Source: Flavobacteriales bacterium (GTDB lineage: Bacteria > Bacteroidota > Bacteroidia > Flavobacteriales_F > PHOS-HE28). From it: a stretch of DNA of 64,000 nt. The notes beneath the pieces are model-generated. The model was not told where the DNA came from. It worked only from the letters and a program-made list of their open reading frames with translations, and did no database searches. The stretch spans positions 2,046,001 through 2,110,000 of the forward strand of contig JADJQW010000002.1 in NCBI GenBank assembly GCA_016712535.1. Reading direction: 5' to 3'. Both the position numbers and the translations under genes were made by a program. Position 1 is the stretch's first letter. Every line of letters begins with the position of its first letter. Below, piece by piece: positions 36,546-43,595 of this stretch.

Positions 36546-36559
36546 CAATATTGAAAATA
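36536..36559. promoter_or_regulatory. Autoregulatory operator palindrome of the GbsR-type regulator
   Basis: A perfect inverted repeat TATTTTCAA-N6-TTGAAAATA with 9-bp arms covers the -33 box of the regulator promoter. It contains TTTCA-N8-TGAAA, the same arrangement as at 35950-35967, which supports one DNA-binding protein at both places. Confidence 0.7.
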
Positions 36560-36737
36560 ACAGGATGCCATCCCCTGACGCGGTTGGGCCGAACCGGCGA
36601 GTGGGGTCATGCGGGCAGCGATGTCCGGAGGTCGAGCGGAGGTGGACGGTGAGAATGGTCTGGTGGCTGATCGGGCACTTGGAATTGCGGCTTGCGCGCT
36701 GCCTCGATCATGCATCCCGTCCTCTTATCCATCAAGA

Positions 36738-36767
36738 AGAAGCCCCAGCCATTCGGCTGGGGCTTCT
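36738..36767 (-). terminator. Hairpin terminator, probably the original tRNA-Asp terminator
   Basis: A perfect 13-bp stem (arms AGAAGCCCCAGCC / GGCTGGGGCTTCT, loop ATTC) is followed on the minus strand by TTCTTG. It abuts the left att repeat, exactly where a terminator for tRNA-Asp would sit before integration. Confidence 0.6.
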
Positions 36768-36768
36768 C

Positions 36769-36792
36769 GCGGACCGGACGGGACCGGAACCC
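36769..36792 (-). repeat. Left attachment-site repeat (attL-type)
   Basis: A 16-bp exact plus 8-bp imperfect (22/24) copy of the tRNA-Asp 3' end (see 42447-42470), marking the left junction. It is a partial tRNA copy, not a working tRNA. Confidence 0.75.
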
Positions 36793-36903
36793 ATGGTATT
36801 GTCAACACCCCCTTGTTCACCTCTAAACCGCGCTACATCTGAAGAAATACGGGCCTTCGGGGAGAAAGGCAAGGAAAGGCCGTAGCGGGTGAAAGAAAGA
36901 AAA

Positions 36904-36926
36904 ACCGACAACCAAACCGACAACCG
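36904..36926 (+). repeat. 23-bp direct repeat, left copy (possible integrase arm site)
   Basis: Identical to 42370-42392 in the same orientation; the sequence is itself a near tandem of ACCGACAACC. It lies about 135 bp inside the left junction, just before the integrase gene. Confidence 0.7.
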
Positions 36927-36953
36927 AACCTCCCGGCGGGTATCTTTGAGGCT

Positions 36954-36970
36954 ATCCAGTATCACCCTCA
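36954..36970 (+). repeat. Short repeat ATCCAGTATC, copy 1
   Basis: ATCCAGTATCACCCTCA lies 11 bp before the integrase ATG. Related copies are at 39763-39779 and 40257-40273, near starts of other element genes. Confidence 0.5.
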
Positions 36971-36981
36971 CATGAACCCCC

Positions 36982-38277
36982 ATGCCCAAGTTCAACTTCA
37001 ACCTGCGGAACGCATCCGCTAAGGCAGAGACACCCGTCAACTTCGTCATCCGCTGGGGCGCCCGGCGCCTTGTGTACCCCAGCGGGGAGGCTATCCATCC
37101 GCGCTACTGGTGCGACACCCCCGGCCAACGCAACTATCAACGCGCCAAGGAAACGCGTGCCTTCCCGGAACATCCGGAGTTCAACGAGCGGCTGGATGAT
37201 CTTCTGAAGGATGCCAAGGCCACCTTCCGGAACTACGTCACCGACAACGGCCGGGAACCCGAAGTGGATGAACTGCGGGATGCCCTCAACGATGCCCTCG
37301 GACGCAAGGAACAGCGCCGTGCGGACCTGCTGGGGTTCATCGCAGAGTTCATCGAGCGCAGCCAGGGTAACGTGAACCCGCGCACCGGCAAACCGCTGCA
37401 CTCCACCTATCACGGCCGCAACCGCATCACCCACCGGCTGCTGAAGGACTACTTGGCAGCATCGCGCCGAGGTACCCGCGTGCCCTTCACCGCGCTCGAT
37501 GGGGCGTTCGTGGAAGGGTTTACCAAGTACCTCACCACCACATGCGGCCTTGCCACCAATACGGTGGGCAAGTACCTCCGTGCCCTGCGGATGTTCGTCA
37601 ACGCGGCTGCAGAGGAAGGCCACGAGATCAACAGCAAGTTCCGCTCCCGCGCCATCACGATACCGGAGGAGCGCAGCGATAAGGTGTACCTCACCGAAGA
37701 TGAACTCAACGACCTGTTCCACCTCGATCTGAGCGCACTCCCGCGCCTCGATCGCGCCCGTGACATCTTTCTCGTTGGTACATGGACCGGCCTACGGTTC
37801 GGGGACCTCACCACGTTGAGCGCAGACCACATCGAGGGCGACCGTATCCGCATCCGTCCGGGAAAGACGGGCAGGCCCGTGGTCATCCCCCTGCATCCGA
37901 TCGTTCGCGCCGTGCTGGTGAAGTATGGCGGCACGATGCCCCCGGCCATATCCAACCAAAAACTCAACGACTACGTGAAGGAGGTCGCCGCAATGGTGCC
38001 CTCGTTGTCGCATCGTGTATCCGTGGGCATCACTAAGGCAGGCATCCGGAGGGACACGGCCCGCGCCAAGTGGGAACTCATCACCACCCACACCGCCCGC
38101 CGGTCCTTCGCCTCGAACTTGTACCGCCGGGGAATCCCCGCGCAAACGATCATGGCCATCACCGGCCACCGCACGGAGGGGGCCTTCCTTCGGTACCTAC
38201 GCCTCGACGGAGAACAGCACGCGGACATGATCGCCGCCTCGGACCTGTTCACGATGCCCGTCATGAAGGCCGTCTAA
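36982..38277 (+). CDS. Tyrosine recombinase (site-specific integrase)
   Basis: The 431-aa enzyme catalyses integration and excision at tRNA-Asp. An N-terminal arm-binding and core-binding (SAM-like) region (about 1-230) precedes the catalytic domain: 'GTWTGLRFGDL' (Arg I), 'TTHTARRSFASNLYRRGI' (His-x-x-Arg), 'MAITGHRTEGAFLRYLR' (second His and nucleophilic Tyr). All catalytic residues are present. It is the first gene inside the left junction, preceded by a 23-bp repeat that may be an arm site. Confidence 0.93.
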   Translation: MPKFNFNLRNASAKAETPVNFVIRWGARRLVYPSGEAIHPRYWCDTPGQRNYQRAKETRAFPEHPEFNERLDDLLKDAKATFRNYVTDNGREPEVDELRDALNDALGRKEQRRADLLGFIAEFIERSQGNVNPRTGKPLHSTYHGRNRITHRLLKDYLAASRRGTRVPFTALDGAFVEGFTKYLTTTCGLATNTVGKYLRALRMFVNAAAEEGHEINSKFRSRAITIPEERSDKVYLTEDELNDLFHLDLSALPRLDRARDIFLVGTWTGLRFGDLTTLSADHIEGDRIRIRPGKTGRPVVIPLHPIVRAVLVKYGGTMPPAISNQKLNDYVKEVAAMVPSLSHRVSVGITKAGIRRDTARAKWELITTHTARRSFASNLYRRGIPAQTIMAITGHRTEGAFLRYLRLDGEQHADMIAASDLFTMPVMKAV

Positions 38278-38289
38278 CTGCTGCATCCC

Positions 38290-39363
38290 ATGGAGAACAC
38301 GAAGGACGTGGAGAACACGGCGCCAAAGGCACCGCGCAAGGTGTACAGTCTAGAGAGTGTGGGCCTTATGATGGCTCAGTACCGTGGCATCGAATATCGC
38401 ACACCCAACGACCCACCTCGCGGCTGCGTCACCGAAGGCCGGGACCTCGGCCCGGCGATCACCGAACTCATCCGGGAGGGCAAGGTGTGCGTCATGAATC
38501 AACTCATGCGGCTGGCTATCTTCCCCGCTGCTGGTGGCACATCATGGAGACCCTTGGCCAACCCGCTCCGGAATGAACGCAACGCCATGATCGAAGTATT
38601 CCGGCATCAACGCGGAGCGCAGCAATACGGCACCACGTACACCCGTGCGCTGCGGGCATGGCAGGCCGTTGTTCCCTATCCACCCGCACCCGATCCCGAT
38701 AACCCCGACGACCTCGTTGTGGATCACTATTATGGCCTGCTGGCAGCGGATGCGGATCATGCGCAACTGCCCGAAGGTGCCAAGGTCGTTCCAGCTAAGG
38801 GAAGGACCGACCCGGAGAACGGTTATCGCCGATGGATCGAGGAGTTCGTTGCTGAGGTAGAGTTGTGCGCACAGCGTTTCAGCGACAACGAGGAACTGCG
38901 GGTTGAACTTCAACGGCTGGTAGATGAGCTCAACACTTTCGAGCCAGGCACCGCAGAGGGGCGGCAATTCGTGGAGCAATGGGCAGGCAGGGCGGAGGGG
39001 CGCGAAGGCATCGCCATCATGCGCACCGGCAAGGATCGCCTCATTCGGCGCCTTGGTGAACTGATGGATGAACAGGCCCCGGAACCCATTGCAGACGGGC
39101 AGACCGGCCCACGCATCACATGGCGGGGCGATCGTGGGGAGTTGGCAGAGGTGTTCCATCAACTCGTTGTCAACGGCTGGATCGAGGAACCTCCACGCGG
39201 CCGGGCATCATTGGCCCGTCATCTGCTGGCCGTGTTCCGTGACCGTGACGGCAATGCCTTCGAGCGGTCCAGCATGGAGAAGATGATGCAGCCGAAGGCA
39301 CACCGCTCGGTTCGTGGTAGCTGGAAGTTCGAGTTGAGCAAACGACCCGACCCCGAGGAATAG
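38290..39363 (+). CDS. Element protein, possibly RteC-like at its C-terminus
   Basis: The 357-aa protein has an N-terminal region rich in Ala/Pro/Glu. A C-terminal stretch (about 275-345) with 'ITWRGDRGELAEVFHQLVVN' and 'SSMEKMMQPKAHRSVRGSWKF' has the pattern of the RteC-type domain of Bacteroidota elements, where RteC influences excision genes. The match is weak, and I cannot exclude an unrelated family. It lies 12 bp after the integrase and before the HTH protein, consistent with a regulatory role. Confidence 0.45.
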   Translation: MENTKDVENTAPKAPRKVYSLESVGLMMAQYRGIEYRTPNDPPRGCVTEGRDLGPAITELIREGKVCVMNQLMRLAIFPAAGGTSWRPLANPLRNERNAMIEVFRHQRGAQQYGTTYTRALRAWQAVVPYPPAPDPDNPDDLVVDHYYGLLAADADHAQLPEGAKVVPAKGRTDPENGYRRWIEEFVAEVELCAQRFSDNEELRVELQRLVDELNTFEPGTAEGRQFVEQWAGRAEGREGIAIMRTGKDRLIRRLGELMDEQAPEPIADGQTGPRITWRGDRGELAEVFHQLVVNGWIEEPPRGRASLARHLLAVFRDRDGNAFERSSMEKMMQPKAHRSVRGSWKFELSKRPDPEE

Positions 39364-39465
39364 AGCAACGGCGGCACCTTCCCGCGTTTCCGGAAACGGA
39401 CGGAATTACCTCGGCCTTCCTCATTTAGTCCTTCGTGCCACTGCCGAACAAATGGCAGCAACACG

Positions 39466-39759
39466 ATGGATCAACTCATTCTTTCTTCTGTGCTCCTCGC
39501 CGATCTGGTGGGGGAGATCACCAAGGCAGTGCGCATCGAACTGGATGCACGCACGCCACACGCCACACCTCCCCCGGAGGAACTGTTGACCCGCGTTGAG
39601 GCTGCTCAACTGCTGGGCATCACCTTGCCCACATTGCGAGAGTACACGCGCAAAGGGTATGTGACCGGGTATCGTATCGGCACCCGTGTACGCTATCGCC
39701 GCAACGAGGTGTTGAACGACCTGCGGCGCATCCGCACGGCCAAAACCGCCCGGTCATGA
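39466..39759 (+). CDS. Helix-turn-helix excisionase/regulator-like protein
   Basis: The 97-aa protein has a C-terminal HTH of the MerR/HTH_17 type: 'LLTRVEAAQLLGITLPTLRE' followed by 'YTRKGYVTGYRIGTRVRYRR', the layout of excisionase-type proteins that bind DNA beside att sites. The N-terminal ~35 residues are hydrophobic and variable. Its stop overlaps the next gene by 4 bp. Confidence 0.75.
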   Translation: MDQLILSSVLLADLVGEITKAVRIELDARTPHATPPPEELLTRVEAAQLLGITLPTLREYTRKGYVTGYRIGTRVRYRRNEVLNDLRRIRTAKTARS

Positions 39760-40244
39760 CGCATCCAGTATCGCCATCAAACCGCGTCATCCGGTACACC
39801 CTCGACCCAGGCACCGGACGGTATTTGAAAGATCCCCAACGCATCGCAGTCGCCAAGGCCCCGGAATATCTGAAGGTCGAGGAAACGCGGATGCAGGTCA
39901 TCCGGGACAACGGCGCCTCGGAGGTCATCCACGGCCCCAGCAAGGGCGGCCGCTGGCAGTTCTTCACCGGCCTCATCCCCACGGGCAGACCGGGTTGGTA
40001 TTTCGGCAACGACCGCGAAGAACGGGCAGGGCGCAAGGTGAACTCGCTGGTGATATTCCAGTTCACCGACAACGACCGCACGTTGATCGTGACCTACTAT
40101 CCCGGCTGGTACATCCACAACCGGGAGCAACGGGTGAAGTTCATCTGTGCCTTCGCGGATCGCGCCGAGCGGATGCCATCGGCACCCATCGCGCAGACAT
40201 CACCCATGACCTTGTTCCCCATGAACAGCAACGGGAGCATGTAG
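39756..40244 (+). CDS. Hypothetical element protein
   Basis: The 162-aa basic protein has a central 'HGPSKGGRWQFFTGLIPTGR', 'GWYFGNDR' and 'YYPGWYIHNREQRVKFICAF' pattern that I associate only loosely with hypothetical proteins of Bacteroidota integrated elements. No domain is named. It overlaps the HTH gene start to stop and precedes the Rep-like gene by 39 bp; the ATCCAGTATC repeat lies at its start. Confidence 0.55.
   Translation: MTHPVSPSNRVIRYTLDPGTGRYLKDPQRIAVAKAPEYLKVEETRMQVIRDNGASEVIHGPSKGGRWQFFTGLIPTGRPGWYFGNDREERAGRKVNSLVIFQFTDNDRTLIVTYYPGWYIHNREQRVKFICAFADRAERMPSAPIAQTSPMTLFPMNSNGSM
39763..39779 (+). repeat. Short repeat ATCCAGTATC, copy 2
   Basis: ATCCAGTATCGCCATCA covers codons 3-8 of the 162-aa protein. 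See the copies at 36954 and 40257. Confidence 0.5.
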
Positions 40245-40256
40245 CCCCCGCTGCCT

Positions 40257-40273
40257 ATCCAGTATCGCCACAC
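40257..40273 (+). repeat. Short repeat ATCCAGTATC, copy 3
   Basis: ATCCAGTATCGCCACAC lies 10 bp before the ATG of the Rep-like gene at 40284, in the intergenic gap. Confidence 0.5.
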
Positions 40274-40283
40274 GGTCGCCCGC

Positions 40284-41507
40284 ATGTTCGACGGCACGAA
40301 ACTACGCATCCAAGGCCCTGCTCAACGCACTGTGCGGCATCGGCCCGGCCTTGCCTTCGAGGAGGGCAGGGATGGGCTGCATCGTGCCCGGTTGGAGGGT
40401 TGGGCCTTCGAGGGGGATGCAACGCGCTGCTGGGAGATCAACGGATCATTCCACAAGGCCCACCACGGCGGCACCAACTGGCAGGACTTCACGCACGCGC
40501 AATTCGTGGCCACCGTGCGCAGCCTATGCGACATCACCGGCCTGCATCCCGCATCCCTGCATCTTGCCGGGTTGGAGGTGGGCGTGAACATCACCCCGCC
40601 ATGCCCCACCAACGACCTGTTGCCCTGCATCGCCCTGCATCGCACATCCACACCGGAGCGCATGGAAGGCCGCGCACGGGGCATCACGATCATGCACGGG
40701 CAGAGGGGCAGGAACTATCGGTTCAAGGTGTACGACAAGGCCCATCAAAACGGCCTGTCCTTCGAGCTGCTGCGGTACGAGATCGCCGTGCGGCAAATGC
40801 GCATCCTTGCATCCTATGGCGTGCGCACCGCTGCCGACCTGCTGGAACCCTCCACATGGGAGCGGCTGGGGGCCTTCCTGTTGGCCAGGTTCGACGAACT
40901 GTTGATCGTGGAACCCCACGTGCCCACCGATGCGTTGCGGCCCGCTCAACGCGATCTGTTGGCCAAGGCAACCGCACCCGGCTACTGGCAGGGGATGCCA
41001 CGGCAACGACGAAGTGAGCGGCGCAAGGCCCTGCACAACCTGTTCTCCCGGTACGCATCACCCAACTTGAAGGCCCTGTTGAGGGCATCCATCACGGACA
41101 AGTTGAGCGAGTTGATCGCCGATGCGCACACCTTGACCCCGGACATTTTCGCCGGGGGGATGGAATTGCCCAACCCGGACAAATACGCCACTTGGGTAAA
41201 GGGCGAGAATGTCACGGGTAACGACATCGGGGATACCTCGGCCGTGGTAGGTATCGTGGACGGCGGGCAGCCTGTGCGGAGGTGCCGCGCCTGTGGTGCC
41301 GACATCGGGCATCAACACCCTGCATCGGTGTATTGCAGCGAGCGGCGCATCGGGCGCATGGGAAAGAGTTGCCGCAACCGGGGCAGCAACTTCACGCGGA
41401 CCCTTCGGGTACTTGAAGGCCGGGGGCCGCTGCTATTCGATCACACGTCATTCATCCGCGCATCGCTGGGCACACCGGCGCGGCGCATCAACTCAACAAC
41501 GCCATGA
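40284..41507 (+). CDS. Possible replication-initiation-like protein of the element
   Basis: The 407-aa protein has 'GSFHKAHHGGTNWQDFTHAQ' near residue 50 and 'LAGLEVGVNI' near 95. A later 'FKVYDKAHQ' followed by 'FELLRYEIAVRQMRIL' resembles the Y-D-K ... E-x-R-x-E block of rolling-circle/phage replication proteins. The C-terminus has a Cys cluster 'CRACGADIGHQHPASVYCSE' that may bind zinc. The assignment rests on motif resemblance and I cannot confirm a catalytic Tyr. It is the largest cargo gene of the element. Confidence 0.45.
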   Translation: MFDGTKLRIQGPAQRTVRHRPGLAFEEGRDGLHRARLEGWAFEGDATRCWEINGSFHKAHHGGTNWQDFTHAQFVATVRSLCDITGLHPASLHLAGLEVGVNITPPCPTNDLLPCIALHRTSTPERMEGRARGITIMHGQRGRNYRFKVYDKAHQNGLSFELLRYEIAVRQMRILASYGVRTAADLLEPSTWERLGAFLLARFDELLIVEPHVPTDALRPAQRDLLAKATAPGYWQGMPRQRRSERRKALHNLFSRYASPNLKALLRASITDKLSELIADAHTLTPDIFAGGMELPNPDKYATWVKGENVTGNDIGDTSAVVGIVDGGQPVRRCRACGADIGHQHPASVYCSERRIGRMGKSCRNRGSNFTRTLRVLEGRGPLLFDHTSFIRASLGTPARRINSTTP

Positions 41508-41902
41508 GCAAACGCAACGACCCCGACACCGGCAAGTTCACCAAGGGCAACCCCGGCCGTCCGAAGGGCACGAAGAACGAGCGCACGCTACTATGGGAGG
41601 ACCTGGGCAAAGAGATCATGGAGCGGCACACGGGCCGCATCAACGACCTACTGGAACGCCTGTGGGATAGCCCCGACACCGCCGATCAATTCAAGGCTGC
41701 TGACCTGTTCATGAGGCTGGCGGAGTTCTTCAAACCGAAGTTGCAGCGCATCCAAGGGCAGACCGACAACGGGCACGGCCTCATTCCTCCGCTGGTGGCC
41801 CACGATGGGGTTGTGAAGGTGCCCCACAACTGGCCCGGTCCGATCATTCACATCCATCGGGAGGTCATTGGGAGGGACACCGAAGGCAAGGACGAACAAT
41901 AA
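41504..41902 (+). CDS. DUF5681-like element protein (GRPKG motif), first of two
   Basis: The 132-aa protein begins with a 'GKFTKGNPGRPKGTKNE' motif (Gly-Arg-Pro, AT-hook-like) like DUF5681-type proteins often found near phage packaging genes. The rest is helical and acidic. It overlaps the Rep-like gene by 4 bp. The protein at 41916-42191 has the same kind of N-terminal motif. Function unknown; DNA binding is a guess from the motif. Confidence 0.55.
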   Translation: MSKRNDPDTGKFTKGNPGRPKGTKNERTLLWEDLGKEIMERHTGRINDLLERLWDSPDTADQFKAADLFMRLAEFFKPKLQRIQGQTDNGHGLIPPLVAHDGVVKVPHNWPGPIIHIHREVIGRDTEGKDEQ

Positions 41903-41915
41903 ACAATGCGACGAA

Positions 41916-42191
41916 ATGCGAGGCAGACCTTTTGAGAACGGCGATCCACGGGCAGGACGCCCGGCCGGGAGCGCCAATAGATCCACCGCAGCGGCACGGG
42001 ATGCGTTCAACCTGCTGTTGGAAGGCAACGTTGAGCGGTTGCAGGCATGGATAGATGAAGTGGCCGCAGAGGACCCTTACAAGGCATTCGGCATGGTCAT
42101 GGATCTTGCCGCCTACGTGGTGCCCAAGATGAAGGCAGTGGAGTTGAGCGCACCCCAGGACCAAACAATCGTTGTGAACTTCACAGGATGA
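41916..42191 (+). CDS. DUF5681-like element protein, second of two
   Basis: The 91-aa protein starts 'MRGRPFENGDPRAGRPAGS', a variant of the GNPGRPKG motif, then 'AFNLLLEGNVERLQAWIDEV' and a C-terminal 'YVVPKMKAVELSA'. The ATG at 41916 is preferred over 41868, which would overlap the previous gene and add an unrelated N-terminus. Its TGA overlaps the next start (ATGA). It is probably coupled to the 36-aa ORF. Confidence 0.55.
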   Translation: MRGRPFENGDPRAGRPAGSANRSTAAARDAFNLLLEGNVERLQAWIDEVAAEDPYKAFGMVMDLAAYVVPKMKAVELSAPQDQTIVVNFTG

Positions 42192-42298
42192 ACACCGACA
42201 CGCTGGCACGCATCGCGGCCCTGTGGGGCACCCAGGCCACCGTTGAGGCTGCCGGGATCGCCTTGTTCATCCTGCTGGACCTGCTGGGCATCTGTTGA
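42188..42298 (+). CDS. Coupled 36-aa ORF with hydrophobic C-terminus
   Basis: The ATG at 42188 overlaps the preceding stop (ATGA) and the frame runs 36 codons to TGA. The product is short and Ala/Leu-rich, ending 'ALFILLDLLGIC', so a membrane segment is possible. Being shorter than most gene callers accept and last in the operon, it could be real or a chance frame. Confidence 0.4.
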   Translation: MNTDTLARIAALWGTQATVEAAGIALFILLDLLGIC

Positions 42299-42369
42299 CC
42301 GCCTGCCGTAATTATCGGCGGGGATACGGTTACAGACCTTGACCCCTATTGAGGGGAGAACGGCACGGA

Positions 42370-42392
42370 ACCGACAACCAAACCGACAACCG
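42370..42392 (+). repeat. 23-bp direct repeat, right copy (possible integrase arm site)
   Basis: Identical to 36904-36926 and in the same orientation, about 55 bp inside the right junction. Matching copies at both ends are expected of arm-type recombinase-binding sites. Confidence 0.7.
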
Positions 42393-42403
42393 GAAAACGA
42401 GAA

Positions 42404-42439
42404 CCGCCGCAAACCCTTGGTGGATAAGGGCTGCGGCGG
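42404..42439 (-). terminator. Hairpin supplied by the element between its genes and tRNA-Asp
   Basis: The stem CCGCCGCA / TGCGGCGG has inner CCC/GGG pairs and an 11-nt loop; on the minus strand it is followed by a T-rich stretch. It lies just beyond the tRNA-Asp 3' end, so it could replace the displaced hairpin at 36738. It may also end the rightward element operon. Confidence 0.5.
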
Positions 42440-42446
42440 CTACGTT

Positions 42447-42470
42447 GCGGACCGGACGGGACTCGAACCC
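42447..42470 (-). repeat. Right attachment-site repeat (attR-type, inside tRNA-Asp)
   Basis: The tRNA-Asp 3' end and the base beyond it, 22 of 24 bases identical to 36769-36792. This copy belongs to the intact tRNA. Confidence 0.75.
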
Positions 42471-42521
42471 GCGACCTCCGCCGTGACAGGGCGGCATTCT
42501 AACCAGCTGAACTACCGGTCC
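42448..42521 (-). tRNA. tRNA-Asp (GTC)
   Basis: A 74-nt cloverleaf on the minus strand: acceptor GGACCGG/CCGGTCC, anticodon stem CCGCC/GGCGG, loop CTGTCAC with anticodon GTC (plus positions 42485-42487), T-arm GCGGG..TTCGAGT..CCCGT, discriminator G. CCA is not encoded. The 3' end faces the integrated element and contains its attachment repeat. A TACATTTG box lies 30 bp upstream. Confidence 0.93.
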
Positions 42522-42551
42522 GTTCAGCGCCGCCTTCCGGCGGAGCGGCGG

Positions 42552-42559
42552 CAAATGTA
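42552..42559 (-). promoter_or_regulatory. Putative -7 box of tRNA-Asp
   Basis: TACATTTG on the minus strand lies 30 bp before the tRNA 5' end. A CTTG stands 19 bp further upstream as a possible -33 box. Confidence 0.5.
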
Positions 42560-42586
42560 GGCGCTCAATCGATTCGCGCAAGCGGC

Positions 42587-43510
42587 TCAGTACAACTTGG
42601 CCCGCTTGGTCAGGAATTCCAGGAGGAGCGGCTGGAATCCGGCATTGATGTCAGCTTCAACGAGGTCGATTCGGTACTGGCCGCACTTGAGCTTCAGTCG
42701 CTGCCATCGCTCGGCCATAGCTGTTCGGTAGCCTTCGCGGATCTCGCTGGGGTGGGCTTTCACCTGCTCGCCGCTCTCGACATCAACGAAGGTGTAGGGC
42801 TGATCGGGCAGGTCCAGCTCCAGTTCGCGCTTGCGGTCAACCACATGGAACAGGATGATGTCGTGCTTGTTGAATCGAAGGTGCTGCAACGCATCGAAGA
42901 CCTCGGCTTCGCGGTCCTGGTCGTCTAGCATATCGCTGAGGATCACGACCAGGCTGCGTCGGTGCGCGCGCTGTGCGATGTCGTGCAGGGCTTCGACCAG
43001 GCCGGTGCGCTGATCACGTGCAACCGCATCGGCAGCCAACAGGCCATCGAGCTGCGCCATGAGATGCCTCAGATGCGCGGCATTGCTCCTGGCGCGCTCG
43101 GAAACCAGCACCTTATCCCGGAAGACGGTGAGGCCGGCGGCATCCCGTTGCTTGCGCAGCAATTGGATGAAGGCCGCAGCGGCATGCACGGCGAATTCGA
43201 CCTTGCTGAACTCCTGCACATCGCTCTTCTCCGGGAAATACATTGATGAGGAAGCATCGAGCACCAGCTCGCAGCGCAGATTGGTCTCTTCCTCGTATCG
43301 CTTCACGAAGAGCTTGTCGGTGCGAGCATAGAGCTTCCAATCGATGTGGCGCGTGCTCTCACCGCTATTGTAGGCGCGGTGCTCGGCGAACTCCACGCTG
43401 AAGCCGTGGAAAGGGCTCTTGTGCAGGCCGGCCAAAAAGCCCTCCACCACCTGCCGCGCCTTGAACTCAAGGGCGCTGAGGGCCTGGATGTGCTGTTGCT
43501 GGATGGGCAT
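42587..43510 (-). CDS. DUF58-domain protein
   Basis: The 307-aa protein has the DUF58 core 'AYNSGESTRHIDWKLYARTD' at about residues 48-67 and a VWA-like 'LVLDASSSMYFPEKS' at about 85, followed by 'VILSDMLDD'. Such proteins accompany MoxR ATPases in membrane-protein or oxidative-stress-related complexes; no moxR is in the window. It lies 65 bp beyond tRNA-Asp on the same strand. Likely cytoplasmic/membrane-associated. Confidence 0.85.
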   Translation of the reverse strand: MPIQQQHIQALSALEFKARQVVEGFLAGLHKSPFHGFSVEFAEHRAYNSGESTRHIDWKLYARTDKLFVKRYEEETNLRCELVLDASSSMYFPEKSDVQEFSKVEFAVHAAAAFIQLLRKQRDAAGLTVFRDKVLVSERARSNAAHLRHLMAQLDGLLAADAVARDQRTGLVEALHDIAQRAHRRSLVVILSDMLDDQDREAEVFDALQHLRFNKHDIILFHVVDRKRELELDLPDQPYTFVDVESGEQVKAHPSEIREGYRTAMAERWQRLKLKCGQYRIDLVEADINAGFQPLLLEFLTKRAKLY

Positions 43511-43595
43511 GCGTCTTCGATCCGATCGATCCGGAGCGCAAAGAACGGGAAAGCCTCAGCGCAGGCCGAGGCTTTCACAGAGCTTGCTGGATCGT

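Larger units (their letters stand above)
36769..42446 (+). mobile_element. Small integrated element in the 3' end of tRNA-Asp (about 5.7 kb)
   Basis: The element is bounded by a near-identical 24-bp repeat (22/24) of the tRNA-Asp 3' end. The integrase lies just inside the left end and all genes read rightward. Contents in order: tyrosine integrase, possible RteC-like protein, HTH protein, family-less protein, possible replication initiator, two GRP-motif proteins, and a coupled 36-aa ORF. No relaxase, coupling protein, transposase or phage structural gene is visible, so it is a minimal IME or satellite-like element. Mobilisation by helper functions is inferred. Confidence 0.8.
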
